Shown here: positions 16,604 through 25,163 of the stretch, piece after piece
Layout of the letters: every line of letters starts with the position of its first letter
Numbering within the stretch: position 1 is the stretch's first letter
NCBI GenBank assembly: GCA_905480595.1
Contig: CAJQQY010000280.1
Location: 1-39,475, forward strand
Direction: 5' to 3'
Origin: an uncultured Saprospiraceae bacterium
GTDB taxonomy: Bacteria; Bacteroidota; Bacteroidia; Chitinophagales; Saprospiraceae
DNA length: 39,475 nt
Translations under genes and position numbers: made by a program
The notes under the pieces: model-generated
What the model saw: the letters and a program-made list of their open reading frames with translations, nothing else
What the model was told of the DNA's origin: nothing
The model's database searches: none

Positions 16604-19600
16604 ATGAAAAAGTTTGTACTACTTTTTTGCGTGTCCTTATTATTTTTTTCAAATCTCTTTTCACAAAATATTGCGGACCATTGGTTTGATGCCAATGAGG
16701 CTAATATTCTTATTCCAGACAATCAAGAGCGTAAAATTATTCCTGAAAAATATAGAACATTAGCATTGGATTTAGATGCTCTTAAATCAAGTTTAGTTAA
16801 TGCTCCGGTAGAATTCACTTTTGCGGCAGCGAGTAATCCAAAACAAGTAATTCTACCTATGCCTGGTGGCGAGGATGTTGTTTTTCAAGTAGTTGAGTCA
16901 TCAGTAATGTCTCCTGCCTTGGCTGCAAAGTTTTCAGATATAAAATCCTATTCAGGAAATGGAGTTAAAAATAAACTATTGCAAGTACGTTTTGAAATTG
17001 GTGTTAAGGGATTTCGAGCAATGATTGGTTCACCAGAAGGTATCATTTATATTGATCCATATTTGGACGGAAATAACAACAACTATATTTCTTATTATAA
17101 AAAAGATCGATTACCGAATGATTCGGAAAAAGCTTTTTTGAATTCAACGCATATTGACCATGATCCATTGGCAGGTTTCAAAGCGATGCAACCACTTAAA
17201 GATAATGAGGGCGGTCCAAATAGTCCTTTCCAAAATAAAGAACCCAATACTCCTACTCCTACTCCTACTCCTACTCCTGAATTTACTACCACAGCAGGAG
17301 ATCCTGTTGAATTAAAAATTTACCGATTAGCTTTAGGTACTTCCGGAGAATTTTCTGCGACTCAAGGGGGGACTGTAGACGCAGTCATGGCTGAATTGGT
17401 TTATGCCGTCAGTCGATTAAATTTTGTTTATGAAAAAGAAACAGGTGTTCGTTTTCAGTTAGTAGATAATAATGATGAATTAATATTTTTAGATGGAGCT
17501 ACTGATCCTTACGAAGGAGTTGAGATAACCAACACGACTGATATTAACGGTAATGTTATATCATTTGGAACTTTTGCGCAACATACTAACACTCTTAATA
17601 CAATTATTGGAGTTGACAATTATGACATTGGGCACTTATTTAAAACACCCTCCTGTCAAGTTAATGGAAATGGTGTCGGAGGTGTATCAGCAGGCCTAGG
17701 AACTATTTGTGATAATACATTAAAATCTCGTGGAATTTCTTGTAATAGTAACCCTAGTGATAATTTTTACCTAGGAACTTTCTCTCATGAGATTGGACAT
17801 CAATTAGATGCACCACACCCATGGAGTAATTGTAATCCATTTTATAATGGAACAGATCCTGATGGAAGTGATCAACTTAGTGATGGAGATGCCTACGAAC
17901 CAGGAAGTGGATCGACAATAATGTCTTATGGAAATGGTGCATGTGGTAGCAATGATATTCAAGGTTATAGGGATCCTTATTTACATGTCAACTCAATTGA
18001 AGCCATCCAATTTTTCACTCGAGAAGGCAATGGATCATGTGCGACAGTACTGGCTACTGATAATTTTGAACCAGATGTAGAGATCCCTTTTGGTGATGGA
18101 CTGAGAATTCCAATTAGTACTCCTTTTCAATTGACGGCAGTTGCTAGTGATGTTAATCCTGATGATACATTGACTTATTGTTTTGAACAATATGATTTGG
18201 GACCAATTAGCCCATTAGGAAGTCCAATGGGAAATGCTCCAGCTTTTAGAAGTTATTTACCTACGGAAAATCCAACACGTATTTTTCCAAAAATTCAAAC
18301 GATTGTCAACAACCAAAGTAATAAGACAGAAGTCCTTCCTACTTATTCTCGAGACTTAACTTTTAGATGTACTGTTAGAGATAGCAAGTGGGGAGGCGGT
18401 GGATCAGTTTGGGACGAAATCGCGTTCAAATCGGTAGAAACTGCTGGACCATTTTTAGTTACGCATCCTAATGTTAATCAAACTTTTGAAGTTGGTGATT
18501 ATGTAGAAGTAACTTGGGATGTTGCCAACACCGAACTTGCACCTGTAAATTGTCAATATGTAAATATATTGTTATCAACTAATGGCGGTTATGAATATCC
18601 AATTTCTTTAGCCCAAAATGTTCCGAACACAGGAAGTTATACGGTCGTAATTCCAGATGCATTAACAGGATTGGCTAGAGTAAAAATTGAAGCAGCCGAT
18701 AATATCTTTTTTGATATTTCAAATGTAAATTTTAAAATAGTTGAACCTTCAATCCCTGGATTTTCGGTATCATCAGGCCCATTTTTCCAAAAAGTGTGTT
18801 TACCTGAATTACCTTCAATTAGTATCAATACGCTTTCATTATTAGATTATGACAGCTTGATTTATTTTGAAGCAATTGGCTTACCTAGTGGTGCAACTGC
18901 GGAATTTAGTGCTAATCCAATTATGCCTTCCGAAGATGCTACCTTGACCATTAATACTGATAATATTCCAACAGCTGATGGTGTATTCACTTTCCAATTA
19001 ATGTCATATGTTCCTGGAGAAGATACAGTTTACCAAGAATTAATTTACGAAACTGTAGCTACTGATTTTTCTGATTTCTCAACAGTATCTCCTGCTAATG
19101 GTGTAGAAGGAATACAGGAACTTCCCGCTTATACTTGGAACGAAGCTATTGCTGCAGACAATTATCAGATCGAAATTGCAAGTGATCCTTCTTTCTCTGC
19201 TGCTTCCATTGTTGAAACCAATGTTGTAACAGGAGGAAGCTACCAAGCAGGGGCTCAACTTGATCTTGGAGGTGTTTATTTTTGGAGAATTAAACCTCAA
19301 AATGAATGTGCCTCACAAGATTGGTCTCCGATAAATACTTTCGCAGTTAAATCATTATCATGTACTAGTACTGTTAGCTCAGATGGTCCAGTAACTATTC
19401 CAAGTAATGGATTGCCAACTATTGAGTCTACAATTAATGTTCCTTTTGATGGATTAATTAATGATTTAAACATCACTAACATAAACGGAAATCATAGTGC
19501 CTTTAAAGATTTTGATATGTCCTTAGTTGGTCCTGATGGAACTACTGTAAAATTATTTTCTTCTATTATTTGCCAAGCAACTTTATTTGATTTTGGAATG

Positions 19601-20419
19601 GATGATGAAGCTGCTACTTTCATAGGTTCAGATTGTCCTGTGAATACTGGAATTAGTTATAAGTTGGAAGATGAATTTTTAAGCATTTTTGATAATACAA
19701 GTTCACTTGGTGATTGGAAACTTCAAGTTGAAGTAACTAACACCGCAGGGAATGGAGGAAAATTAAATGAATGGACTTTGCAGATCTGCTCTGAAGCTAA
19801 TTTGAGTCCACCAGAATTAATTAAAAATGAAACGATGCCTCTTCCTCCTGGATTCACTCGACCGATCGATGAAGAATTTTTATTGACTGAAGATCCTAAT
19901 AATGGCCCGGAGGATATCACTTACACGATTGTCACACTTCCTGCAAATGGAAAATTATATTTCCTAACTGATGAGTTAGAAGTAGGTGATAAATTCACTC
20001 AAAATTCATCTAGCGCAGGAAACATTCGATACACTCATGATGGAGGTGTTTCTACGGAAGACAGCTTTACATTTGTTGTAGATGATAGCGAAGGTGGATT
20101 AATTGCCACTCCTCAATTCAATATAATTATTGATCCTGATGTAATAATTTCTACAGAAGACCTGGTAGAGCAAAATAAAATTTCTATTTTCCCAAATCCT
20201 GCAAATGATCTAATCAATATTGGTTTTACAAAACCAGTTAATGAGGAAATCATCGTTCGCATTTTTAGCGTACAGGGAAAATTGTTGGCGGAAAAAATGG
20301 TAAAAAATTCTCAGGATTTAATTCAAATGGAAACGAGTCGTTTTGCGAATGGAATCTATTTTGTACAAGTTAGAACGGAAGGACAGATGATGACGGAACG
20401 CGTGACCATACAGAGATAA
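16604..20419 (+). CDS. Very large secreted metzincin (reprolysin-like) with P-domain, cadherin-like domain and T9SS sorting domain
   Basis: 1271 residues. A signal peptide ends near residue 20 (NLFSQ). A prodomain occupies about 25-210. A TP repeat linker (about 215-225) is encoded by five tandem ACTCCT units. The metalloprotease domain follows (about 232-480): HEIGHQLDAPH gives ligands H395, H399, H405 and base E396, and the Met-turn is in STIMSYG (M440). The metzincin consensus HExxHxxGxxH has Gly at position 8; here it is Asp (D402). Downstream are Ig/FnIII-like modules (about 600-915), a proprotein-convertase P-domain (about 920-1063: FDMSLVGPDGTTVKL, GDWKLQVEV, WTLQIC), a cadherin-like module (about 1075-1180: LPANGKLYF, DSFTFVVDD), and a type A T9SS sorting domain from residue 1191 (ISIFPNPANDLINI). 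It is an extracellular protease or adhesin-protease. Confidence 0.93.
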   Translation: MKKFVLLFCVSLLFFSNLFSQNIADHWFDANEANILIPDNQERKIIPEKYRTLALDLDALKSSLVNAPVEFTFAAASNPKQVILPMPGGEDVVFQVVESSVMSPALAAKFSDIKSYSGNGVKNKLLQVRFEIGVKGFRAMIGSPEGIIYIDPYLDGNNNNYISYYKKDRLPNDSEKAFLNSTHIDHDPLAGFKAMQPLKDNEGGPNSPFQNKEPNTPTPTPTPTPEFTTTAGDPVELKIYRLALGTSGEFSATQGGTVDAVMAELVYAVSRLNFVYEKETGVRFQLVDNNDELIFLDGATDPYEGVEITNTTDINGNVISFGTFAQHTNTLNTIIGVDNYDIGHLFKTPSCQVNGNGVGGVSAGLGTICDNTLKSRGISCNSNPSDNFYLGTFSHEIGHQLDAPHPWSNCNPFYNGTDPDGSDQLSDGDAYEPGSGSTIMSYGNGACGSNDIQGYRDPYLHVNSIEAIQFFTREGNGSCATVLATDNFEPDVEIPFGDGLRIPISTPFQLTAVASDVNPDDTLTYCFEQYDLGPISPLGSPMGNAPAFRSYLPTENPTRIFPKIQTIVNNQSNKTEVLPTYSRDLTFRCTVRDSKWGGGGSVWDEIAFKSVETAGPFLVTHPNVNQTFEVGDYVEVTWDVANTELAPVNCQYVNILLSTNGGYEYPISLAQNVPNTGSYTVVIPDALTGLARVKIEAADNIFFDISNVNFKIVEPSIPGFSVSSGPFFQKVCLPELPSISINTLSLLDYDSLIYFEAIGLPSGATAEFSANPIMPSEDATLTINTDNIPTADGVFTFQLMSYVPGEDTVYQELIYETVATDFSDFSTVSPANGVEGIQELPAYTWNEAIAADNYQIEIASDPSFSAASIVETNVVTGGSYQAGAQLDLGGVYFWRIKPQNECASQDWSPINTFAVKSLSCTSTVSSDGPVTIPSNGLPTIESTINVPFDGLINDLNITNINGNHSAFKDFDMSLVGPDGTTVKLFSSIICQATLFDFGMDDEAATFIGSDCPVNTGISYKLEDEFLSIFDNTSSLGDWKLQVEVTNTAGNGGKLNEWTLQICSEANLSPPELIKNETMPLPPGFTRPIDEEFLLTEDPNNGPEDITYTIVTLPANGKLYFLTDELEVGDKFTQNSSSAGNIRYTHDGGVSTEDSFTFVVDDSEGGLIATPQFNIIIDPDVIISTEDLVEQNKISIFPNPANDLINIGFTKPVNEEIIVRIFSVQGKLLAEKMVKNSQDLIQMETSRFANGIYFVQVRTEGQMMTERVTIQR
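17249..17279. repeat. Five tandem ACTCCT hexamers inside the metzincin gene
   Basis: A perfect hexanucleotide repeat encoding a Thr-Pro linker between prodomain and catalytic domain. As the unit is a multiple of three, copy-number change would alter linker length without shifting frame. Confidence 0.9.
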
Positions 20420-20446
20420 TATTTTTTAAAATATAAAACATGCGTC

Positions 20447-20487
20447 ATCCCGAATTTCCAAAATAGGAAGTTCGGGATCTTTTTTTT
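20447..20487 (+). terminator. Intrinsic terminator after the metzincin gene
   Basis: The arms ATCCCGAATTTCC and GGAAGTTCGGGAT (13 bases, one G-U) enclose a 6-base loop and are followed by C and eight T residues. Confidence 0.92.
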
Positions 20488-20542
20488 ACTAAAAATTAGA
20501 AAAAAGAGTTAAACAGTAAATTAAGTAATTTACTTTTTTTCC

Positions 20543-20550
20543 TAACTTTG
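20543..20550 (+). promoter_or_regulatory. -7 promoter box TAACTTTG
   Basis: An exact TAnnTTTG match 16 bases before the ATG of the 123-residue gene, implying a very short leader. No clear TTTG -33 box. Confidence 0.45.
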
Positions 20551-20566
20551 AAAAAAACAAACACAT

Positions 20567-20938
20567 ATGAAATTACGAATTAGAGGGAACTCCATCCGTT
20601 TGCGATTGAGTCAACAGAACGTGAAAGTATTTGAAGAAAATGGACGAGTAGAAGATAGCATTCAGTTTGGAGTAGCTGCTGGAGGTAAACTAATTTATGC
20701 TTTAGAAACTGCCGATGTAAAAAAATTAAAATGCGAATTCAAAGATAATACGCTTACCGTTTTTGTTCCAAACGAATTAGCAAAAATCTGGATAGAATCT
20801 CAACTTGTTGGCCTAGAACATTTAGACTCAACTACAGAAAATGATCAAGTGCGAATTTTAATAGAAAAAGATTTTAAATGTATGCATGTGCGTATCAATG
20901 AAGATGAAAGTGATTCATTCCCGCATCCGAGAACTTGA
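20567..20938 (+). CDS. Small conserved protein of unknown function (DUF7009-like)
   Basis: 123 residues, cytoplasmic, without signal or membrane segment. The opening MKLRIRGNSIRLRLSQQNVK is characteristic of a short Bacteroidota protein family that I believe is catalogued as DUF7009; the number is from memory. The body is beta-rich (QFGVAAGGKLIYALET, NTLTVFVPNELAKIWIES), and the end is acidic with a Cys and His (DFKCMHVRINEDESD). Family members I recall share this length, so it looks complete. No biochemical function is known to me. It has its own promoter box and terminator-bounded position, so it is monocistronic. Confidence 0.75.
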   Translation: MKLRIRGNSIRLRLSQQNVKVFEENGRVEDSIQFGVAAGGKLIYALETADVKKLKCEFKDNTLTVFVPNELAKIWIESQLVGLEHLDSTTENDQVRILIEKDFKCMHVRINEDESDSFPHPRT

Positions 20939-21094
20939 TTCATTCTTAATCGCAATCTGTTTTTTTTGACACTAAATTAATATGTCCTTTGAAAATTACA
21001 ATAACAGAAATATATGCAAATGTTATGTACCTATAATGAAGGAATTTTAGTCACTTTTCGAAGAGTCTTAGCATAATATATTTTCAAGAAAAGT

Positions 21095-21142
21095 AAATAT
21101 TAAAAGCCAGTTAGTTACACAACTAACTGGCTTTTAATATTT
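21095..21142. terminator. Perfect 22-base-pair hairpin with 4-base loop
   Basis: The arms 21095-21116 and 21121-21142 are exact complements (core AAAAGCCAGTTAGTT) around ACAC. The stem ends are A- and T-rich on both strands, as in a bidirectional terminator. It lies 156 bases beyond the nearest upstream stop codon. Confidence 0.7.
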
Positions 21143-21363
21143 TACAACCTAGTTTTCAATATATATCATTTTCCTTTATTCATTTTATCTTCAAAACCAT
21201 CGTCACAAATACTACGTTTTTTATAAAAAAAAACTAACCTGCAATTTTACCTTTCCGACATACTACAATGAAGATGTCCCTTCACACATGAAGAAAGTAT
21301 TCTTTCTTATAACACTATTTCAAAAAAGAAGGAGCCATTCCAAAACCGTTTGTTAAAAAAGAT

Positions 21364-21407
21364 AAAAGAGGAAGCTTGATTTGAGAAAAGTCAAGTTTCC
21401 TACTTTT
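21364..21407 (+). promoter_or_regulatory. Leader hairpin 1 upstream of the 117-residue gene
   Basis: The stem GGAAGCTTGA / TCAAGTTTCC (one G-U) is extended past a small internal loop by AAAAG / CTTTT, around an 11-base loop. With the second hairpin it makes a structured leader or an upstream terminator. Confidence 0.35.
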
Positions 21408-21443
21408 GTCAAAAATGGAAGGCCTGTCACACGATTTTTTTAC

Positions 21444-21473
21444 ACCTTTCGATTTAAAAGGAAGTCGAAAGGT
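21444..21473 (+). promoter_or_regulatory. Leader hairpin 2 directly upstream of the 117-residue gene
   Basis: Perfect arms ACCTTTCGA (21444-21452) and TCGAAAGGT (21465-21473), ending 26 bases before the ATG. It may influence translation of the downstream gene; there is no match to a known riboswitch that I can name. Confidence 0.35.
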
Positions 21474-21499
21474 TTTAATGACAAAAAATTACCTCCTGT

Positions 21500-21853
21500 A
21501 TGATTGAAAATTTGAAGAAGGGTATGCTTTTAAAGATAGGCGATACATTAGAAACACTACAACTTCGATTGATGCTTAACAAAGAAACAATCGTCAACGA
21601 AGAAAACATTTCGCCTACGCTAAAAGAAGCTATTGACTTTTACAAAAGCGTTACCCAACAAAATCGACAAGCACATCAAGTAATTCAAGAATGTGAAGAC
21701 ACTATTGAAAAATTATTATTACTCAAAAAACATTCATCCGATTTATCCCTCGATACCATGGTCAAACTTTATAATAATTATGAGGCTTTTCCAAAGGCAG
21801 ACTTTCAAAAAGAGTTATGGAATAATCTCGGAATTCAACAAGCATCACAGTAA
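21500..21853 (+). CDS. Small helical protein of unknown function
   Basis: 117 residues, predicted almost wholly alpha-helical (TLKEAIDFYKSVTQQNRQ, VIQECEDTIEKLLLLKKH), with heptad-like Leu/Ile spacing near residues 60-75 suggesting a short coiled coil. No signal peptide or membrane segment. I recognise no domain. Codon use and amino acid balance look genuine, a terminator follows 54 bases after the stop, and no better frame competes, so I accept it as a gene. There is no strong ribosome binding site. Two hairpins precede it. Confidence 0.6.
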   Translation: MIENLKKGMLLKIGDTLETLQLRLMLNKETIVNEENISPTLKEAIDFYKSVTQQNRQAHQVIQECEDTIEKLLLLKKHSSDLSLDTMVKLYNNYEAFPKADFQKELWNNLGIQQASQ

Positions 21854-21906
21854 AATTAGAATGTGTAATTAACAAATTATTTTCCCTCTACATTTATGTC
21901 TCAAAA

Positions 21907-21942
21907 AAAGAACCAACTCATAATTAAATGAATTGGTTCTTT
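21907..21942. terminator. Bidirectional terminator between convergent genes
   Basis: The arms AAAGAACCAA and TTGGTTCTTT (10 bases, perfect) have a 16-base loop, with an A run before and T-rich sequence after. It serves the helical-protein gene and the convergent monooxygenase-like gene. Confidence 0.8.
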
Positions 21943-21974
21943 CCTTTTTATAAAATGTTAAACGTCCAAACTTT

Positions 21975-23657
21975 TTACTCTATCGAAATTTTCCCCGTTG
22001 CATATTTTCCACTAACATCTTCTACTCTAAAGAAATAAATTCCTTTTGGTAAATTCCCTTTTTGAAATGTGAATGTATTGATAGAAATACTTTCCATTCG
22101 TTTCACTTCTTGCCCTGTGGCATTAAAAAGTGAAAAGCTAACATCAGTCATTCCATCCGCTAAAACTACGGTTGCTTCGTCATACATCGGATTTGGAAAA
22201 ACTTGAACGTCTTGTTTAAGATCATCAATATCTTCTAAACTCGTTGATAAATCAAGGCCAGTTGTATCTGAAGTATACATCATTACCATGACCATCATTT
22301 CATCATCAGACGTTGGTCCAAACCAGACATTGTTCGGTCCATTATTAACATAACTTGCTGAATGAATAAATCCTGGATTCATTGGTAAAGCAAATAAATT
22401 ATCGAAATACCTAATTGGAATATGTTGGTAATCGAAAAACGGGGCAACACAGCCTGGTGCTCCATCTAGTGAACAAGATGCATCATAAATCATTTCACCT
22501 TTTGTTCCATTTGAATTTCGGAGATACATTTTATAATCAGTTCCCCATTGGTGCGTATGCCCCATAAGTCCCCATACATATCGAGTCCCCACTCCTAGTT
22601 CTGTTTTATCAAAATCATATTGATTACCATTATTCGGAATAAAAATATCATCCTTGAGTAACAAATCTGTTTTCATTTCTTGAATTGCTGTCCCCGCTGG
22701 CTGAGTGTATACATTAAAGTAAACTTCCGCTTGATAAGTATTTGAAGCATCATAATTGATGTAATGTGAATTTAAATCCAAAACAATATCATTGTCCCAA
22801 ATGAACGCAGTTCCTTCAGGTAGTTTTAAATCCGTCGCTTCCTGAACCGCAGTAGTCAAACTAATCGCTGAATGATCTGGATCAGTTCGAAATCCAGGAT
22901 CAATATTATTCGCAGCAAATGCAAATGGAAAATTATAAATGATAAAGTGATGTGACGAAGAAGAAATTTGCATATCAATTCGAGTCACATCCACATCAGC
23001 AGGAAGATCTAAAGCATACTTTTGAAATAGCTCCATCTCTGAAAAATTTTGCCCAGCTGGATTTAAATAAAATGGTCCCATCTTAACTTGAAATCCTTCG
23101 GATGGATCTGGTGCAGCAGGAGCTCCATTTGGAAAACTTGCCAATCCATTTCCATTATAATATTCATTTACCAAAGTTGGAATTTGGTCAACGTAAGCAA
23201 CCGGAAGGTTTGCATCATTATTTGTCCCAGGTGCTCCAAGAAGGATCCATTGGCGAATTAACTCTTTTTCGACATTAGTTAACTCAGGTTGATACAATGG
23301 CATTTGATCACCTTCCACACTTGAATCAAGTACGACTGAAGGTTCGAGTGTTCCATTTATTTTTCGGAATATATAACTCAAATCTGGGCGACCTTTATAA
23401 ATATATTGGTATCCCTCAGCAATCGCATGAGTGTTTGTATTTGGTGTTTTCCCAACAATATTATTGTAAACATCGAGTGCCTTCAATGCGACATTGGCAC
23501 CTGAACCTTCCAAGTCCAAACCACCCTGTTGATCAGCATTACTATGGCAAGACATGCATTTATTTTGGAAAATATTATACACTTCTAAACTCAACTGAGC
23601 AGTAGATATTTGAAGTGTAAAAAAGAATAGGGTGAGAAATAAGTAGATTTTTTTCAT
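21975..23657 (-). CDS. Secreted cytochrome c / copper type II monooxygenase-like protein with T9SS sorting domain
   Basis: 560 residues. A signal peptide ends near STAQ (residue 21). Residues about 25-145 are a cytochrome-c-like domain: heme motif CMSCH (C34, C37, H38), likely axial Met M119 in GDQMPLY, then a terminal helix ELIRQWILLGAPG. Residues about 190-465 carry, in order, the metal ligands of PHM/DBH-type copper monooxygenases: a His pair H236/H237 in SSSSHHFIIYNF and H298 in DLNSHYIN (site CuH), then H367 and H369 in GLMGHTHQWG and a Met (M454 or M455) in SDDEMMVMVMMY (site CuM). Residues about 485-560 are a type A T9SS sorting domain (VFPNPMYDEATV). In animals such enzymes hydroxylate peptidyl-glycine or dopamine using ascorbate; here the fused heme domain could deliver electrons. 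Substrate unknown. All ligands appear present, so activity is plausible but inferred. Confidence 0.85.
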   Translation of the reverse strand: MKKIYLFLTLFFFTLQISTAQLSLEVYNIFQNKCMSCHSNADQQGGLDLEGSGANVALKALDVYNNIVGKTPNTNTHAIAEGYQYIYKGRPDLSYIFRKINGTLEPSVVLDSSVEGDQMPLYQPELTNVEKELIRQWILLGAPGTNNDANLPVAYVDQIPTLVNEYYNGNGLASFPNGAPAAPDPSEGFQVKMGPFYLNPAGQNFSEMELFQKYALDLPADVDVTRIDMQISSSSHHFIIYNFPFAFAANNIDPGFRTDPDHSAISLTTAVQEATDLKLPEGTAFIWDNDIVLDLNSHYINYDASNTYQAEVYFNVYTQPAGTAIQEMKTDLLLKDDIFIPNNGNQYDFDKTELGVGTRYVWGLMGHTHQWGTDYKMYLRNSNGTKGEMIYDASCSLDGAPGCVAPFFDYQHIPIRYFDNLFALPMNPGFIHSASYVNNGPNNVWFGPTSDDEMMVMVMMYTSDTTGLDLSTSLEDIDDLKQDVQVFPNPMYDEATVVLADGMTDVSFSLFNATGQEVKRMESISINTFTFQKGNLPKGIYFFRVEDVSGKYATGKISIE

Positions 23658-24019
23658 TTTAAAGTGGTTTTAATAATTTTTAAATAAGCTGTATGTTGAA
23701 AAATATGATTGTGAAAATAGTATTTCTGAGTTGAGTTAAAAACAATTATTCAATAACGATATGTAATTTATCTTTGAAATGGGTTAAAACGTAGGTATTC
23801 TATTCAGTTAGTGTTTTTCAATAACTTTAAGTTACAACTAAGACGGCAAAAATGAAACTTGCCCCTATCTCCTCTAAAATTAATTTTAATCCATTAATTA
23901 AAAAAGGGATTGCAGTCTTTTGTAAAAATCTTAACTTTTGTTAAATAAAAAGGTGAGGGGATTACACCCTTCTCATAAAAAAGGAAAAAATAATTAATTT
24001 CGCTATTCAAAAAAAACTC
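23658..24019. other. 362-base divergent intergenic region
   Basis: Lies between the starts of the minus-strand copper-protein gene and the plus-strand 2-hydroxyacid dehydrogenase gene, so both promoters should be here. A TATCTTTG (-7-like) occurs at 23769-23776 on the plus strand, 243 bases from the dehydrogenase ATG, without a clear -33 partner. I see no gene or strong hairpin. Confidence 0.6.
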
Positions 24020-25054
24020 ATGAATAACTTCCGAAACATCTGGGATATTAAAAATGCTTCTAAAGAAAAATTAACTCAACACGCCTTCGACTATCTCGTT
24101 GGTGGAGCAGATGATTTAAGAACATTTAATCGAAATATCGAAGCATTCCAACATTTTCAAATTCGACCTCGAAGATTAATTGATGTCCGAGAAGTTGATA
24201 CTTCAATTGAATTGTTTGGAAAAAAATATGCAAGTCCTATTTATTTATCCCCAGTTGGATTCCAAGGATTATTTCATCCTGATGGAGAAATTCCTTCAGT
24301 CAAAGCTGCTGCTGCAAAAAGTATTTTATCCGTAGCATCAACCGTAACGAGCAAATCATTTTCTGAAATTTGCGCAGCCGTAGACACTCCACCTTGGTTT
24401 CAGTTATACACCACTTCTGATCGAATCATCACCGCTCGCCTACTCGATCAAGCGCAAAAAAATAATTGTAAAACTATTGTTTTAACCATCGATGTGCCTG
24501 TGCCTGGCAACCGAGAAAAGCATATAGGAATTCTCACGGGCAACATGCGAACAGAAAATGCACTTGGTAATTTTAAAGATGGAGGAGCTGATTTTGATGC
24601 AACATTGACTTGGGATTTTATTTCTTGGTTTCGAAAAAATTATGATATGAATCTTTTACTCAAAGGCATCATGACTGCCGAAGATGCTGCACTTGCTCTT
24701 GATCATGAAGTCGATGGAATCATTGTTTCGAATCATGGCGGACGACAATTGGAAAGTGATTTGAGTACTATCGAAGTTCTAGAAGAAGTTTCAAAAACGA
24801 TCAATGGAGCTATTCCAATTTTAATTGACGGAGGCATTCGTCGGGGAACTGATATTTTTAAAGCATTGGCTTTAGGTGCAACTGCAGTTGGAATAGGACG
24901 ACCTTATATTTATGGTTTGGCTGCGGAGGGGCAAGTAGGGGTGGAAAAAGTTATCGACATTTTACAAACTGAACTAATGCGAAATATGCAGCTTGCAGGT
25001 GCAACTTCCATTTCTAAAATCAATAAAAAACATGTGAGAGAAAAGAGATTTTAA
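24020..25054 (+). CDS. FMN-dependent alpha-hydroxy-acid dehydrogenase/oxidase (lactate dehydrogenase/glycolate oxidase family)
   Basis: 344 residues, a TIM barrel of the LldD/glycolate oxidase/lactate oxidase family. Visible sites: Y25 in FDYLVGGADD, LSPVGFQGLFHPDGE (FMN phosphate-side loop), Y130 in WFQLYTTSD, K215 in LLLKGIMTAEDA, the catalytic base and substrate Arg in SNHGGRQL (H239, R242), and the FMN phosphate loop DGGIRRGTDIFKALALGA through GIGRPYIYGLA. It oxidises a 2-hydroxy acid such as L-lactate or glycolate to the 2-oxo acid and passes electrons to quinone or oxygen. The exact substrate and acceptor are not readable. It is slightly shorter than E. coli LldD. The stop is followed immediately by a GTAG-headed palindrome pair. 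A decayed copy of its 3' end lies at 29371-29466. Confidence 0.93.
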   Translation: MNNFRNIWDIKNASKEKLTQHAFDYLVGGADDLRTFNRNIEAFQHFQIRPRRLIDVREVDTSIELFGKKYASPIYLSPVGFQGLFHPDGEIPSVKAAAAKSILSVASTVTSKSFSEICAAVDTPPWFQLYTTSDRIITARLLDQAQKNNCKTIVLTIDVPVPGNREKHIGILTGNMRTENALGNFKDGGADFDATLTWDFISWFRKNYDMNLLLKGIMTAEDAALALDHEVDGIIVSNHGGRQLESDLSTIEVLEEVSKTINGAIPILIDGGIRRGTDIFKALALGATAVGIGRPYIYGLAAEGQVGVEKVIDILQTELMRNMQLAGATSISKINKKHVREKRF

Positions 25055-25121
25055 GTAGGACGGATTTCCAAATTCGTTTATTTTTTTTTACATCATTAAC
25101 AGATTTGGAAATCCGTCCTAC
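25055..25121. repeat. Head-to-head pair of GTAG-headed palindromic repeats (REP/BIME-like)
   Basis: A perfect 19-base inverted repeat: 25055-25073 (GTAGGACGGATTTCCAAAT) and its complement 25103-25121, with a T-rich centre. Each half starts GTAG on its own strand and contains a small hairpin CGGATTT-CC-AAAT(T/C)(C/T)G. It begins at the base after the dehydrogenase stop and probably also terminates transcription. Confidence 0.8.
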
Positions 25122-25163
25122 GTTTATGGCGGTCAACAGAACTTTAAAAACTGATTAGCCTTT

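Larger units (their letters stand above)
20939..21499. other. 561-base gap without a convincing gene
   Basis: AT-rich and without an open frame of 60 codons. It holds a perfect 22-base hairpin (21095-21142) and two hairpins just before the next gene (21364-21407 and 21444-21473). A 22-codon frame at 21288-21356 begins like a signal peptide (MKKVFFLITLF) but stops at once; it may be a gene remnant or chance. Confidence 0.7.

Noticed and set aside
17249-17279. Tandem ACTCCT repeats as a CRISPR or VNTR locus
   Set aside because: Six-base units without spacers, inside a coding region; a linker repeat only.
21288-21356. 22-codon frame MKKVFFLITLF... as a gene
   Set aside because: Too short, ends immediately after the hydrophobic start; at best a remnant of an exported protein gene.
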